Assembly (NCBI GenBank): GCA_964397775.1
Contig: CAYNKL010000002.1
Location: 1 to 64,000 of the forward strand
Direction: 5' to 3'
DNA: 64,000 bases
From: Allosediminivita sp964397775
GTDB taxonomy: Bacteria; Pseudomonadota; Alphaproteobacteria; Rhodobacterales; Rhodobacteraceae
Shown here: in pieces, positions 16,421 through 25,398 of the stretch
How the letters are laid out: each line of letters starts with the position of its first letter
Position numbering within the stretch: position 1 is the first letter of the stretch
Translations under genes and position numbers: made by a program
The notes under the pieces: generated by a model
What the model was told of the DNA's origin: nothing
Seen by the model: the letters and a program-made list of their open reading frames with translations, nothing else
Databases searched by the model: none

Positions 16421-17824
16421 TCAGGCTTCGAGCGCGCGGCGCAGAAGCTCGATGTCCTCGTCGATCTGGCCATCCTGATGGCGCAGCTCCTCTATACGCT
16501 TCACACCATGCATGACCGTGGTGTGATCGCGTCCGCCGAAGCGGCGCCCGATCTCGGGCAGCGAGCGGCGGGTGAGCTGCTTGCATAGGTACATGGCCAC
16601 CTGCCGCGGGCGGGCAAAGACGCGCACGCGCTTGGGTCCGATCATGTCGGAGAGGCGGATGTTGTAGTGTTCGGCGACCTTGCGCTGGATCTCCTCGATG
16701 GAAATCTTGCGTTCGGAGGCGCGGAGGACATCGGCCAGGCTGTCCTGGACGAGGTCCATGGTGATCGGCTTGCCGACGAGCGACGCGAAGGCGAAGAGCC
16801 GCGTCAGGGCGCCTTCGAGCACACGGACGTTGGTGCTGATGCGGTGGGCCAGGAATTCGAGAACGCCGTCCTCGATGTGCAGGCCCGGATAGAGGTTGCG
16901 ATAGCTGTCGACCTTGGACTGAAGGATGCCGAGGCGCAGTTCGTAGTCGGTCGGGTGCAGGTCGACGACGAGACCGGACTGCAGGCGCGAGCGGATGCGG
17001 TTCTCGAGATCCTTGATCTCGTCCGGGGCGCGGTCGGCGGAAATGACGATCTGCTTGTTCTGGTCCACGAGCGCGTTGAACGTGTGGAAGAATTCTTCCT
17101 GCGTGCTGTCCTTGCCGGCGATGAACTGGACGTCGTCGACCATGAGCACGTCGACGGAGCGGAAGAGCTCCTTGAAGTCCATCATGCGCTTTTCGCGCAG
17201 GGCCTGCACGAAGCGGTACATGAACTGCTCGGCCGAGAGGTAGAGTACGTTGAGCTCGGGCATGCGGGCGCGCAGTTCCCAGGCGATGGCGTGCATGAGG
17301 TGCGTCTTGCCGAGGCCGACGCCACCGTAGAGGAAGAGCGGGTTGAAGGTGACCTGCCCGCCTTCGGCGACGCGGCGCGCGGCGGCATGGGCCAGCTCGT
17401 TCGGCTTGCCGACGACGAAGCCGTCAAAGGTAAAGCGGGCATCGAGAGGGGCGCTTGGAAGGATATCGCTGCTGCGGCGGGAGTCGCTGCGCGGCTCGGA
17501 ACGGGCGTCCTGCTGCATCTGCGGCTGCGGTTCGGCGGCGGCGGAGGGACGGCGCTCTGCGGGTGAGTCGCCCTGCCCCACGCGGAACGCGAGACGGCGC
17601 ACATCGGGATCGCGGCGCGACATCTGCGCAAGAAGCAGGTCCCCGAAGTTCTGCGAGACGTAAGACCCGAAGAAGTTTGTCGGCGCATGGAAGACCGCGA
17701 CGCCGCTGTCCTCGACACCCCGGAATTCGAGAGGCTCGATCCAGTTCCTGTAGTTGTTCTCGCCCACTGTCTCGTACAGTTGCGTCTGCAGGTCGCCCCA
17801 TTGCTCGAGTGTCATCTGTCCCAT
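16421..17824 (-). CDS. dnaA: chromosomal replication initiator DnaA
   Basis: This 467-residue AAA+ initiator binds DnaA boxes and opens oriC. Domain I runs to about residue 85 and a variable linker to about 125. Walker A GGVGLGKT is at 167 to 174 and Walker B LMVDDVQF at 227 to 234. The C-terminal helix-turn-helix has the signature GGRDHTTVMHGVKRI near residue 440. Translation may start at the first ATG or at the ATG three codons in (MTLEQWGDL); upstream sequence does not decide. Confidence 0.97.
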   Translation of the reverse strand: MGQMTLEQWGDLQTQLYETVGENNYRNWIEPLEFRGVEDSGVAVFHAPTNFFGSYVSQNFGDLLLAQMSRRDPDVRRLAFRVGQGDSPAERRPSAAAEPQPQMQQDARSEPRSDSRRSSDILPSAPLDARFTFDGFVVGKPNELAHAAARRVAEGGQVTFNPLFLYGGVGLGKTHLMHAIAWELRARMPELNVLYLSAEQFMYRFVQALREKRMMDFKELFRSVDVLMVDDVQFIAGKDSTQEEFFHTFNALVDQNKQIVISADRAPDEIKDLENRIRSRLQSGLVVDLHPTDYELRLGILQSKVDSYRNLYPGLHIEDGVLEFLAHRISTNVRVLEGALTRLFAFASLVGKPITMDLVQDSLADVLRASERKISIEEIQRKVAEHYNIRLSDMIGPKRVRVFARPRQVAMYLCKQLTRRSLPEIGRRFGGRDHTTVMHGVKRIEELRHQDGQIDEDIELLRRALEA

Positions 17825-18150
17825 TCCATCTGCTCAGCTTACCGTTGCCGGACCCCTGTTCCGGCACGAGCCTCACGTGACTTGGCAACAAGCATTCGGT
17901 CCCACGCAAATGACGCGTGAGAAGAAGGAGGATTCCCTCTGATACATAAGCATCTCGCGTCCGGTCGCCCGTCGCGTGACACCACACCCTTGTGCTTCGT
18001 CTGGACATGCCCGGGACGGACCCGGGACTCTGCAATGCCGGCGGTTGTCGGCACGTGCAGCACACCGAAATTCAGGATGCCCCCCAGCACCCGGAGCTTC
18101 GTTGTCTGCCCCCCAAGTTTATGTGACTCGCCGGAGGAAGTTACCAATCC

Positions 18151-18164
18151 CCGACAAGTGTCGG
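18151..18164. promoter_or_regulatory. palindrome in the dnaA leader (possible operator)
   Basis: CCGACA-AG-TGTCGG is a perfect six-base inverted repeat about 330 bases upstream of dnaA. Its size fits a dimeric regulator site or a small hairpin. I do not recognise the cognate protein. Confidence 0.3.
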
Positions 18165-18238
18165 CAACTGATCTTGTGCCTTGACTCTGACTTAGTCGAT
18201 TTTCGAATCTTGAGCTGTGTTCAAAAGGCACAGACACG

Positions 18239-18267
18239 AAAAAAGGCACCACATATCGTGGTGCCTT
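18239..18267 (-). terminator. rho-independent terminator of rpsT
   Basis: On the minus strand AAGGCACCAC pairs with GTGGTGCCTT around a five-base loop and is followed by a run of six T. It lies about 42 bases downstream of the rpsT stop codon and should separate rpsT from dnaA. Confidence 0.85.
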
Positions 18268-18308
18268 AGCACGTAACTACTAGATTTGCCGCAATTTTTT
18301 AGGGCAGT

Positions 18309-18572
18309 TCAGCCCAGCGCCTTCACGCGCGATGCCAGACGGGACATCTTGCGGGACGCGGTATTCTTGTGGAAAACACCCTTGCTCACGCCGCGCATCA
18401 GCTCGGGTTGAGCAATGCGGAGAGCTTCCTGGGCGGCGGATTTATCGCCCGATGCGATCGCTTCCTCGACCTTGCGGAGGTAGGTGCGGATGCGCGAACG
18501 ACGTGCCTTGTTGACGGAGAAGCGCTTTGCGTTCTGCAGCGCGCGTTTCTTTGCCTGGGGCGTATTTGCCAT
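18309..18572 (-). CDS. rpsT: 30S ribosomal protein S20
   Basis: This 87-residue basic protein of the small ribosomal subunit binds 16S rRNA early in assembly. MANTPQAKKRALQNAKR and the C-terminal GVFHKNTASRKMSRLASRVKAL are diagnostic. The rpsT-dnaA-dnaN order is usual in this order of bacteria. Confidence 0.98.
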   Translation of the reverse strand: MANTPQAKKRALQNAKRFSVNKARRSRIRTYLRKVEEAIASGDKSAAQEALRIAQPELMRGVSKGVFHKNTASRKMSRLASRVKALG

Positions 18573-18748
18573 GGGATTCGGTCCTTAGTTCATCTCGGTT
18601 CGTGTCTGCGCGCAAAATAGCCCTGGACCCGAACTCTCGGGACCGATTCCTGCCAAGCGGGCAACACGCGCATGTATGACAGCCGCCTATAACGGCTGAC
18701 CTGCATCTTGGCCAGCCCCTTTCACCAGGGACCGGCGGATTCGTCGGA

Positions 18749-19525
18749 TTACCGGTCGCGGAACTGCGGCGAGCGCTTGTCGGCAAAGGCCGACATTCCC
18801 TCGTTCTGGTCCTCGGTCGCGAACATCGCGTGGAACATGCGCCGCTCGTAGAGAAGACCTTCGCTGAGCGTGGTCTCGTAGGAGCGGTTCACCGCCTCCT
18901 TCACCGCCTTGGCGGTGAGCATCGACTTTTCGGCGACCTTCTCGGCGGCGTTGCGCGCCTCTTCCATGAGCTTCTTGGCCGGCACGACGCGGCTGACAAG
19001 CCCGGCGCGCTCGGCCTCTTCGGCATCCATGAAACGGCCGGTCAAGTGCATGTCCATGGATTTGGACTTGCCCACCAGACGCGTCAGACGCTGGGTGCCG
19101 CCCATGCCGGCGACGATGCCGAGGTTGATCTCGGGCTGGCCGAACTTGGCGGTGTCGGCGGCGATGATGAAGTCGCACATCATGGCCAGTTCACAGCCGC
19201 CGCCGAGCGCGTAGCCCGACACGGCCGCGATGACGGGCTTGCGGGTTCTCGTGATCGCCTCGGCCTCTCCGCCGAAGAAATCGAGCAGGAACATGTCCAC
19301 GAAGCTCTTTTCCGACATCTCCTTGATGTCGGCCCCGGCGGCAAAGGCCTTGGCCGAGCCGGTCAGGATGATGCAGCGGATCTTCTCGTTCCGATCGAGT
19401 TCGCCCAGCGCCTTGGCCAGCTCTCCGAGGAGCTGGACATTCAGCGCGTTGAGCGCGTCGGGGCGGTTGAGCTTGATGGTGGCGATGTGGTTCTCCACAT
19501 CGACGACGATCGTCTCATAGGCCAT
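18749..19525 (-). CDS. enoyl-CoA hydratase (crotonase)
   Basis: This 258-residue crotonase adds water to trans-2-enoyl-CoA in fatty-acid oxidation. The oxyanion-hole segments AAGADIKEM and GYALGGGCE are present, as are both catalytic glutamates, E112 and E132 (in GQPEINLGI). The length is standard. It lies upstream of rpsT and downstream of mutM on the same strand, a neighbourhood conserved in Rhodobacterales. Confidence 0.95.
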   Translation of the reverse strand: MAYETIVVDVENHIATIKLNRPDALNALNVQLLGELAKALGELDRNEKIRCIILTGSAKAFAAGADIKEMSEKSFVDMFLLDFFGGEAEAITRTRKPVIAAVSGYALGGGCELAMMCDFIIAADTAKFGQPEINLGIVAGMGGTQRLTRLVGKSKSMDMHLTGRFMDAEEAERAGLVSRVVPAKKLMEEARNAAEKVAEKSMLTAKAVKEAVNRSYETTLSEGLLYERRMFHAMFATEDQNEGMSAFADKRSPQFRDR

Positions 19526-19588
19526 GTCACGTGGCTCCGTCGTTGCCGTCAGAGGTGAAGCCTTAACACTGAACGCGGGGGGTTCAAG

Positions 19589-20440
19589 TTATCTTTGGCA
19601 GCGTGGACAATAGAAGGTCGAACGCGCGGATTGGACGACACGCGTTATGACACCCCCGCAGCCCTCGCGCCGGCAGGGCTGTCCTTCGCGCCCGTAGGCG
19701 TCGAAGCTGTGCTGGAAATATCCCAGCTCTCCATCGGCCTGGCGGTAGTCGCGCAGGGACGAGCCGCCGGCGGCAATCGCGTCGGTCAGGACATCCCGGA
19801 TGATCGGAACCAGCGCGCCGATCCGCGCGGCCGACACGCGCCCCGCCTTGCGGGCAGGATGAATCCGGGCACGCCAGAGCGCCTCGCAGACATAGATATT
19901 GCCGAGCCCGGCGACGATCTTCTGGTCGAGCAGCGCGGCTTTCATCGTGGTGTTGCGACCCTTCAGCGCGCCGACGAGATACTCGGGATGAAAGCCGTTG
20001 CCTAACGGTTCCGGGCCGAGGGTGGCGAGAAGCGCGTGGTTCTCTGCCCCGTCGGTCGGCATCATGTCCATGGCCCCGAAGCGGCGCGGATCGTTGAAGG
20101 TGATGCGCGCGCCGTTTTCCATGTGGAAGACCACGTGGTCGTGCTTTTCCGGCGCGGGGTGATCGTGCACGAAGCGCCCAAGCGGATCGCCCGAGATCAG
20201 CATCCGGCCCGACATGCCCAGATGGATCAGCAGCGTCTCGCCGCGGTCGAGATCGGCAAGGATGTACTTGGACCGGCGGCGCAGTTGCAGGACACGCGCG
20301 CCGGTCAGCCTTTCGGCCATGCGCGGCGGAAAGGGCCAACGAAGGTCGGGACGGTTGACCTCGGCGCGCGCGATCACACCTCCCTCCATGACGGGGGTGA
20401 GGCCGCGACGCACTGTCTCGACTTCCGGCAATTCGGGCAT
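19589..20440 (-). CDS. mutM: formamidopyrimidine-DNA glycosylase (Fpg)
   Basis: This 283-residue enzyme removes 8-oxoguanine and formamidopyrimidines and cuts the strand by beta/delta elimination. The N-terminal P-E-L-P-E-V-E supplies catalytic proline and glutamate once Met is removed. The C-terminal zinc finger has cysteines in PCRREGCGG and FYCPRCQR. It is transcribed divergently from ubiE, leaving 84 bases for both promoters. Confidence 0.97.
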   Translation of the reverse strand: MPELPEVETVRRGLTPVMEGGVIARAEVNRPDLRWPFPPRMAERLTGARVLQLRRRSKYILADLDRGETLLIHLGMSGRMLISGDPLGRFVHDHPAPEKHDHVVFHMENGARITFNDPRRFGAMDMMPTDGAENHALLATLGPEPLGNGFHPEYLVGALKGRNTTMKAALLDQKIVAGLGNIYVCEALWRARIHPARKAGRVSAARIGALVPIIRDVLTDAIAAGGSSLRDYRQADGELGYFQHSFDAYGREGQPCRREGCGGVITRVVQSARSTFYCPRCQR

Positions 20441-20524
20441 TGGCTGGCCTCCGGCACGGGCGGCGCATTGCAGCGCCGGAGTGGCGCTCTATAAGAAAGC
20501 CGAGGAAAAAGGAAGCTTGCCGCC

Positions 20525-21277
20525 ATGAGCGAAGAGACCGGAAAGACGACGCATTTCGGATTCCAGGAAGTGCCCGAGACCGAAAAGGCCGGGCGCGTGC
20601 GCGGGGTCTTCAACTCGGTGGCCTCCAAGTACGACGTGATGAACGACGCCATGTCGATGGGCATCCACCGCGTCTGGAAGGATGCGATGATGGACTGGCT
20701 GGCCCCGCGGCGCGGTCAGCGGCTGCTCGACGTGGCCGGCGGTACCGGCGACATCGCCTTCCGCTTCCTGAACCGGGCGGGCGACGCGCAGGCCACGGTG
20801 CTGGACATGACCGAGCCGATGCTGGTCGCGGGCAAGCAGCGCGCCGAGGCCGAGGCGATGTCCAACCGGCTCGACTGGGTGGTGGGCGACGCGATGGCCC
20901 TGCCCTTTGCCGACAACACCTTCGACGTCTACACGATCTCCTTCGGGATCCGGAACGTCACCCGCCCCGAGGACGCGCTGGCCGAGGCCTACCGCGTGCT
21001 GCGGCCGGGCGGGCGGCTCATGGTGCTGGAGTTCTCGCAGATCCCCAACGACCTGATGCAATGGGCCTACGATCTCTATTCCTTCAACATCATTCCGCGA
21101 CTGGGCCAGGTGATCGCCGGCGACCGCGACAGCTATCAATACCTGGTGGAATCGATCCGGCGGTTTCCCGACCAGGAGACGTTCCTCGGCATGGTACAGG
21201 ATGCGGGTTTCGGCAACGCCAAGTACCGCAACCTGACCATGGGCATCGCCTGCCTGCACTCCGGCTGGAAGATCTAG
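20525..21277 (+). CDS. ubiE: ubiquinone/menaquinone biosynthesis methyltransferase
   Basis: This 250-residue SAM-dependent enzyme carries out the C-methylation of the demethoxy-quinol precursor. The SAM-binding loop LLDVAGGTGDIAFRFL lies near residue 69 and the UbiE family signature SFGIRNVT near residue 140. Start and length are typical. ubiB follows after three bases, so the two are co-transcribed. Confidence 0.97.
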   Translation: MSEETGKTTHFGFQEVPETEKAGRVRGVFNSVASKYDVMNDAMSMGIHRVWKDAMMDWLAPRRGQRLLDVAGGTGDIAFRFLNRAGDAQATVLDMTEPMLVAGKQRAEAEAMSNRLDWVVGDAMALPFADNTFDVYTISFGIRNVTRPEDALAEAYRVLRPGGRLMVLEFSQIPNDLMQWAYDLYSFNIIPRLGQVIAGDRDSYQYLVESIRRFPDQETFLGMVQDAGFGNAKYRNLTMGIACLHSGWKI

Positions 21278-21280
21278 GCC

Positions 21281-22813
21281 TTGCGCGGTCCTCATAACAT
21301 CTGGCGGCTGATCCGCACCGGCGCGACCTTCGAAAGATCCGGCGCCATGGGCGTCGTTCTTGATGCCTTCGAGGCGCCGGCACCGCTGCGCGTGGCCGCG
21401 CGCGTGCTTGGCTGGCCGTTCAAGTGGCTGGGCTACGAGGGCGACCCGACCCTGCCGCCCGTGGTGCGCGCTCTGCAGGCGCTGGGGCCGGCCTACATCA
21501 AGTTCGGGCAGATCATGTCGACCCGCCCCGACGTGGTGGGCTCGGAGCTTGCCGCGCAGCTGCGCGTGCTGCAGGACAAGCTGCCGCCCTTCTCGATCGA
21601 GGAGGCCAAGGTGCAGGTGCAGCGGGAGCTTGGCCTGCGCGTGGACGAGATCTTTTCCGAGTTCAGTCCACCCGTGGCCGCCGCCTCGATCGCGCAGGTG
21701 CACAAGGCACGCATGTCCGAGACCGGCGACGTGGTCGCGGTCAAGGTGCTGCGTCCCGGGATCGACCGCGCCTTCCGGACCGACATCGACGCCTTCTACT
21801 TTGCCGCAGGCTTCGTCGAGTTTTTCTCGCCCTCGAGCCGCCGTCTGCGCCCGCGCGACGTGGTTCGCCACTTCGAAGGCGTGGTGATGGGTGAGCTGGA
21901 CCTGCGGCTGGAAGCGGCAAATGCCAGCGAGTTCGCGGCCAATACGGAGCGCGACGAGGGGTTCCAGCTGCCGAGCGTACGGTGGAACCTTTCGGGCCGG
22001 CGGGTCATGACCATGAGTTGGGCGCAGGGCGTGCCGCTTGGCGACAACGACGCCATCGATGGGGCCGGACACGATCGGGTGCTTCTGTCCGAACGGGTGC
22101 TGCAGCTGTTCCTGAACCACGCGCTGCGCGACGGGTATTTCCACGCCGACATGCACCAGGGCAATCTGAAGGTGGCGCCCAACGGGGACATCATCGCCTA
22201 TGATTTCGGCATCATGGGGCATATCGACGAGTACACCCGCCGGGTCTATGCCGAGATCCTCTACGGGTTCATCCGGCGCGACTACCGGCGTGTGGCCGAG
22301 GTGCATTTCGAGGCGGGTTACGTGCCCGCCGACCGCGACGTGGACGAATTCGCCCGCGCCCTTCGCGCCGTGGGCGAGCCGATCTTCGGCATGGACGCGA
22401 CGCGCATTTCCATGGGACGGCTGCTGACCTACCTCTTCGAGGTCACCGAACGCTTCGGCATGGAGACCCGCACCGAGCTGATCCTGCTGCAACGGACCAT
22501 GGTGGTGGTCGAAGGCGTGGCGCGGTCGCTCGACCCGCAGATGAACATCTGGAACGTCGCGAAGCCGGTAGTCGAGGGCTACATCCGGACCTACATCGGT
22601 CCGCGCGCAGCGGCCCGCGATCTTGCCGAGACCGTCAAGGTGCTGAGCCGTTTCGGACCGCGCCTGCCTGCTCTGGTCGAGGAAGCGCTGATCCGCGGCA
22701 CGCCCCATACGCCGACGCCCGAACCTAGCCGCTGGCTCGGCCGGCTGCTCTGGGGCGGGTCGGGCACGGCCATGGGGATCGGGCTGTGCCTTCTGGTGCT
22801 CCTGCTCGCCTGA
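21281..22813 (+). CDS. ubiB: ubiquinone biosynthesis protein UbiB (ADCK/ABC1 kinase family)
   Basis: This 510-residue atypical kinase-like ATPase is needed for aerobic coenzyme Q synthesis. The KxGQ-type motif YIKFGQIMSTRPD lies near residue 71, AAASIAQVHKA supplies the ATP-loop alanines, ADMHQGNLKV is the catalytic loop and YDFGIMG the DFG motif. A membrane anchor ends the protein. The start is TTG at 21281. The gene usually next to it in relatives (coaBC/dfp) is replaced here by flagellar genes, six bases away and convergent. Confidence 0.95.
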   Translation: MRGPHNIWRLIRTGATFERSGAMGVVLDAFEAPAPLRVAARVLGWPFKWLGYEGDPTLPPVVRALQALGPAYIKFGQIMSTRPDVVGSELAAQLRVLQDKLPPFSIEEAKVQVQRELGLRVDEIFSEFSPPVAAASIAQVHKARMSETGDVVAVKVLRPGIDRAFRTDIDAFYFAAGFVEFFSPSSRRLRPRDVVRHFEGVVMGELDLRLEAANASEFAANTERDEGFQLPSVRWNLSGRRVMTMSWAQGVPLGDNDAIDGAGHDRVLLSERVLQLFLNHALRDGYFHADMHQGNLKVAPNGDIIAYDFGIMGHIDEYTRRVYAEILYGFIRRDYRRVAEVHFEAGYVPADRDVDEFARALRAVGEPIFGMDATRISMGRLLTYLFEVTERFGMETRTELILLQRTMVVVEGVARSLDPQMNIWNVAKPVVEGYIRTYIGPRAAARDLAETVKVLSRFGPRLPALVEEALIRGTPHTPTPEPSRWLGRLLWGGSGTAMGIGLCLLVLLLA

Positions 22814-22819
22814 CCGGGA

Positions 22820-23509
22820 TCAGGCGGCCGGGGTGCGCAGACCGCTGACCTCGTCGGCGGGAAGTTCGGTCCCGTCGCTCATCCGAAGGACGATGGCGCC
22901 ATTCTCGCGGCGGGCCTCCTCGATCCGGCTGTAGGCCGGAACGAGCTGGCTGTTGAGAAGCCTGCTGCCCTCGTAGCTTTCGACCTGGAAGGTATAGGTC
23001 CCGGCGGGAACCGGGGTCCCGGTCTCATCGAGGCCGGTCCAGAGAACCGCCTCCTCGCCCACTTCGAGGCCGAAGCGTTGGACCAGGGTTCCCTTCTCGT
23101 CGCGCACCAGAAGCGCAGCGCTGTCCGCATTCGGGGCGTAGTCGGGCCGCACGGCGATCGGCGTGCCGTCATAGCGCACCGGCGCGTTGACCAGCCCTTC
23201 CATCCCGACGAAGCCGCCCATCTGCTGGAGCGAGCCTCCCCCCAGCAGGTCCTGCAACCCGGTGAGCAGGTCATTCGTCAGCACCTGCTGTTCGACCCCC
23301 GAGAAGGTGGCGAGCTGGGTGGCATAGTCGGTCGCATCGACCGGATTGAGCGGGTCCTGGTTCTGCACCTGAACGGTGAGCATACGCAGGAAGGTATCGA
23401 AGTCGGAACTGATGTCGGTCCCGGCGCCGAGATCGAGGCCTGGTTGCTTTTCGGAGGATTGCGTGGCCGCGGGACGGGCCTGGGGAGTTATGCTTGTGAC
23501 CGGATCCAT
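22820..23509 (-). CDS. flgD: flagellar hook capping protein FlgD
   Basis: This 229-residue protein forms the temporary cap on which hook subunits assemble. The conserved FlgD N-terminal domain contains DFDTFLRMLTVQVQNQDPLNP near residue 37, and a Tudor/FnIII-like hook domain follows with GTYTFQVESY. ATG at 23509 follows GAGGA; a GTG at 23521 would add four residues. It is coupled to fliK upstream (short overlap or nine-base gap). Confidence 0.95.
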   Translation of the reverse strand: MDPVTSITPQARPAATQSSEKQPGLDLGAGTDISSDFDTFLRMLTVQVQNQDPLNPVDATDYATQLATFSGVEQQVLTNDLLTGLQDLLGGGSLQQMGGFVGMEGLVNAPVRYDGTPIAVRPDYAPNADSAALLVRDEKGTLVQRFGLEVGEEAVLWTGLDETGTPVPAGTYTFQVESYEGSRLLNSQLVPAYSRIEEARRENGAIVLRMSDGTELPADEVSGLRTPAA

Positions 23510-23517
23510 GGATTTCC

Positions 23518-25335
23518 TCACATCATGATGTCGAGCGACGCCTGCCCGCCCGGTCCGGGCGAAGGTCGAGTCGCCGTGGCGGGGCGGGCTTCTGTTTCGG
23601 GCGTGCCGGGTGAGGCGCGGCCCTCGCTCCCAGCGCCGGCAGACCCCGGCCGCTGCTCGCGGCCGCCTGAGAAGCTGAACTGGGTTCCCGAGTAACCGAG
23701 GTCCTGCAGGGCGCGGGCAAGCTGGTCGATATGACGCCGCATGAGATCGAGCGTCTCGACCCGCTCGGCACTGACAACGACCGTCATGCCCTGGTCGAGC
23801 GGAACCATTTGCAGCCGGACACGTCCCAGTTCCTCAGGCCGCAGCTGGATCTCCACCCCGCCTTCGGAAAGGCGGTGCAGGACCTCGGTGACCTGGCGCA
23901 TAACCTGCTGTGGAACCTCGGGCCGTGGGGTCTGGGACACCTGAGCGGGCGCCTGCGTGCTGCGGAGATCCGTGGAAAATTGCGACGCTTGCGGGTCGCC
24001 ATCAGCCACACGAAACCTGCCTTTCTCGCGCAACTCCTCGACAGGGAAGGCGGCGGTCATTCCGGACCGTGCGGGCGCGGAAGCCGTCCGCGCCGACCAG
24101 AGCGCCGTGAAGGGCTCCGCCACGGCGGCAGACCGTTCTGCGGACTGACCCGGCTGAGGCGTCTTCACCGAGTCGCTTGCGGCAGGAGGATTGTCGAGAG
24201 TCTGCAAGACAGGCCTGCGTAAAGCAGCGGGCCCTGCCTGTGACGGGGCAAGCGGTGCCACCGTTTTCGGGTCGGGGATCCCGCCCGACGATTTGCCTTG
24301 GTCCAACGCTTTTGCGGTCAAGGTTTCGGCGGGCGACTCCTTCTGCTCCACCCGTAGAGATGCTTCCTTGGTCGGAGCTATCAACCTGACGTCGATATCC
24401 GTGTCGGCCACCGCCGATCCATCAGGCCCGGACATCCTTGCGGTCGCGTCAGCCCCATCCTTCACCATCGCGGTCATCCCCGCCGGGACCGGCATGTCCC
24501 CGCCGGATGTGCGCCCCCTTGTTCCGGAATCGGCCAAGGCGGGCTTTGGCTCGCCTGCGGGCATGCGCGCTTCGACGATCTGCTGAGCGGTCGCATTGTC
24601 GGCGCGCGCGTTGCGGCGCGCCGGGCGGCCCTCGGCAGGTTGCGCCGATTTTTCGGTCGACTGGCCCATTCCGGGCAAGGAGAACGTCACGGAGCTGCGA
24701 GCACCCGCTTCGCCAGTATCCACCATCGGTCCGTTGTCGCCGGAGGTACGCTCCGAACCACCGTGTGCCGCTTTGGTCGGTGCTATCTGCGGCGTCTCCG
24801 TTGCGTCCGCGGGGGACGTTTGAGGAAGGCGCGCCTCGACAGGCGCCGGGTCCGTCGCAGACCGCGCCGCCGGGTGCACTTCGCCCCGACGGTCGAGCCT
24901 TGCAGAGTCGTCCGTGGACTGGGCCACCGCGTCGCCCCGGCCGAGAGGAATCGCAGACTCGATCGTGGTCGTCGCCGCGGATCGGGGCGGCGTCTGGTCC
25001 TGAGAAGATGGCATCCGGTTCGCCGGCATTTCGGCGATCTCCGCTTGATCCTCAGCCATCCCGTCGTCGTCGCCCGGACCAAGAAGCTCGACAAGATCCT
25101 CACCGTCGCTCTCGACAATGACGTCCTCGTCCGCTGCGCCAGCGATCTCAGGCGCATCTTCAATCGGCTTTTCGTCAGGCGTGGCAACTTCGCGCGAGGC
25201 CATCTGCGGCCCCGCCCCACCCTTGGAGGTGAGCGCGGAGTGCACCAGCTCGAAGCTGTCGCCCCCCGAAAGGGCCTGTTCCGGGCGCGGCGTCGGCGCA
25301 GGGCCGATCAGACCGCCTGTGGACGTGACAAGCAT
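23518..25335 (-). CDS. fliK: flagellar hook-length control protein FliK-like
   Basis: This 605-residue protein acts as the hook-length ruler and export-specificity switch. Residues 1 to about 480 are low-complexity, acidic and Pro/Ala/Ser-rich, as in other FliK. The conserved C-terminal Flg_hook domain starts near residue 490 and contains GGVEIQLRPEELGRVRLQM and IDQLARALQDLGY. A GGAG site precedes the ATG. A candidate CtrA-like element lies 49 to 63 bases upstream of the start. Confidence 0.88.
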   Translation of the reverse strand: MLVTSTGGLIGPAPTPRPEQALSGGDSFELVHSALTSKGGAGPQMASREVATPDEKPIEDAPEIAGAADEDVIVESDGEDLVELLGPGDDDGMAEDQAEIAEMPANRMPSSQDQTPPRSAATTTIESAIPLGRGDAVAQSTDDSARLDRRGEVHPAARSATDPAPVEARLPQTSPADATETPQIAPTKAAHGGSERTSGDNGPMVDTGEAGARSSVTFSLPGMGQSTEKSAQPAEGRPARRNARADNATAQQIVEARMPAGEPKPALADSGTRGRTSGGDMPVPAGMTAMVKDGADATARMSGPDGSAVADTDIDVRLIAPTKEASLRVEQKESPAETLTAKALDQGKSSGGIPDPKTVAPLAPSQAGPAALRRPVLQTLDNPPAASDSVKTPQPGQSAERSAAVAEPFTALWSARTASAPARSGMTAAFPVEELREKGRFRVADGDPQASQFSTDLRSTQAPAQVSQTPRPEVPQQVMRQVTEVLHRLSEGGVEIQLRPEELGRVRLQMVPLDQGMTVVVSAERVETLDLMRRHIDQLARALQDLGYSGTQFSFSGGREQRPGSAGAGSEGRASPGTPETEARPATATRPSPGPGGQASLDIMM

Positions 25336-25383
25336 GCGTGCTCCAAAGGATTTCTTCCCCTGCTGCAGTCTAGAACGAAGGTC

Positions 25384-25398
25384 TTAGGAACTGTTTAC
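25384..25398. promoter_or_regulatory. candidate CtrA-like box upstream of fliK
   Basis: TTAG-N7-TTAC on the plus strand, with the octamer TTTACCGC at 25394-25401. It overlaps the last codons of the OGT-like gene and lies 49 to 63 bases before the fliK start. It matches six of eight consensus bases. Confidence 0.27.

Larger units (their letters stand above)
17825..18308. other. intergenic region between rpsT and dnaA
   Basis: These 484 bases contain the dnaA leader and the rpsT terminator and no supportable gene. I searched by eye for DnaA boxes (TTATCCACA-like) and saw none, so there is no evidence that oriC is here. Visible elements are a palindrome at 18151-18164 and the terminator at 18239-18267. 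Confidence 0.6.

Noticed and set aside
18368..18376. DnaA-box-like TGTGGAAAA inside rpsT
   Set aside because: It encodes the conserved Phe-His-Lys region of S20, stands alone and lies in coding sequence.
20489..22708. 739-codon minus-strand frame across ubiE-ubiB
   Set aside because: It is antisense to two well-supported genes and His/Gly/Asp-rich in the manner of shadows.
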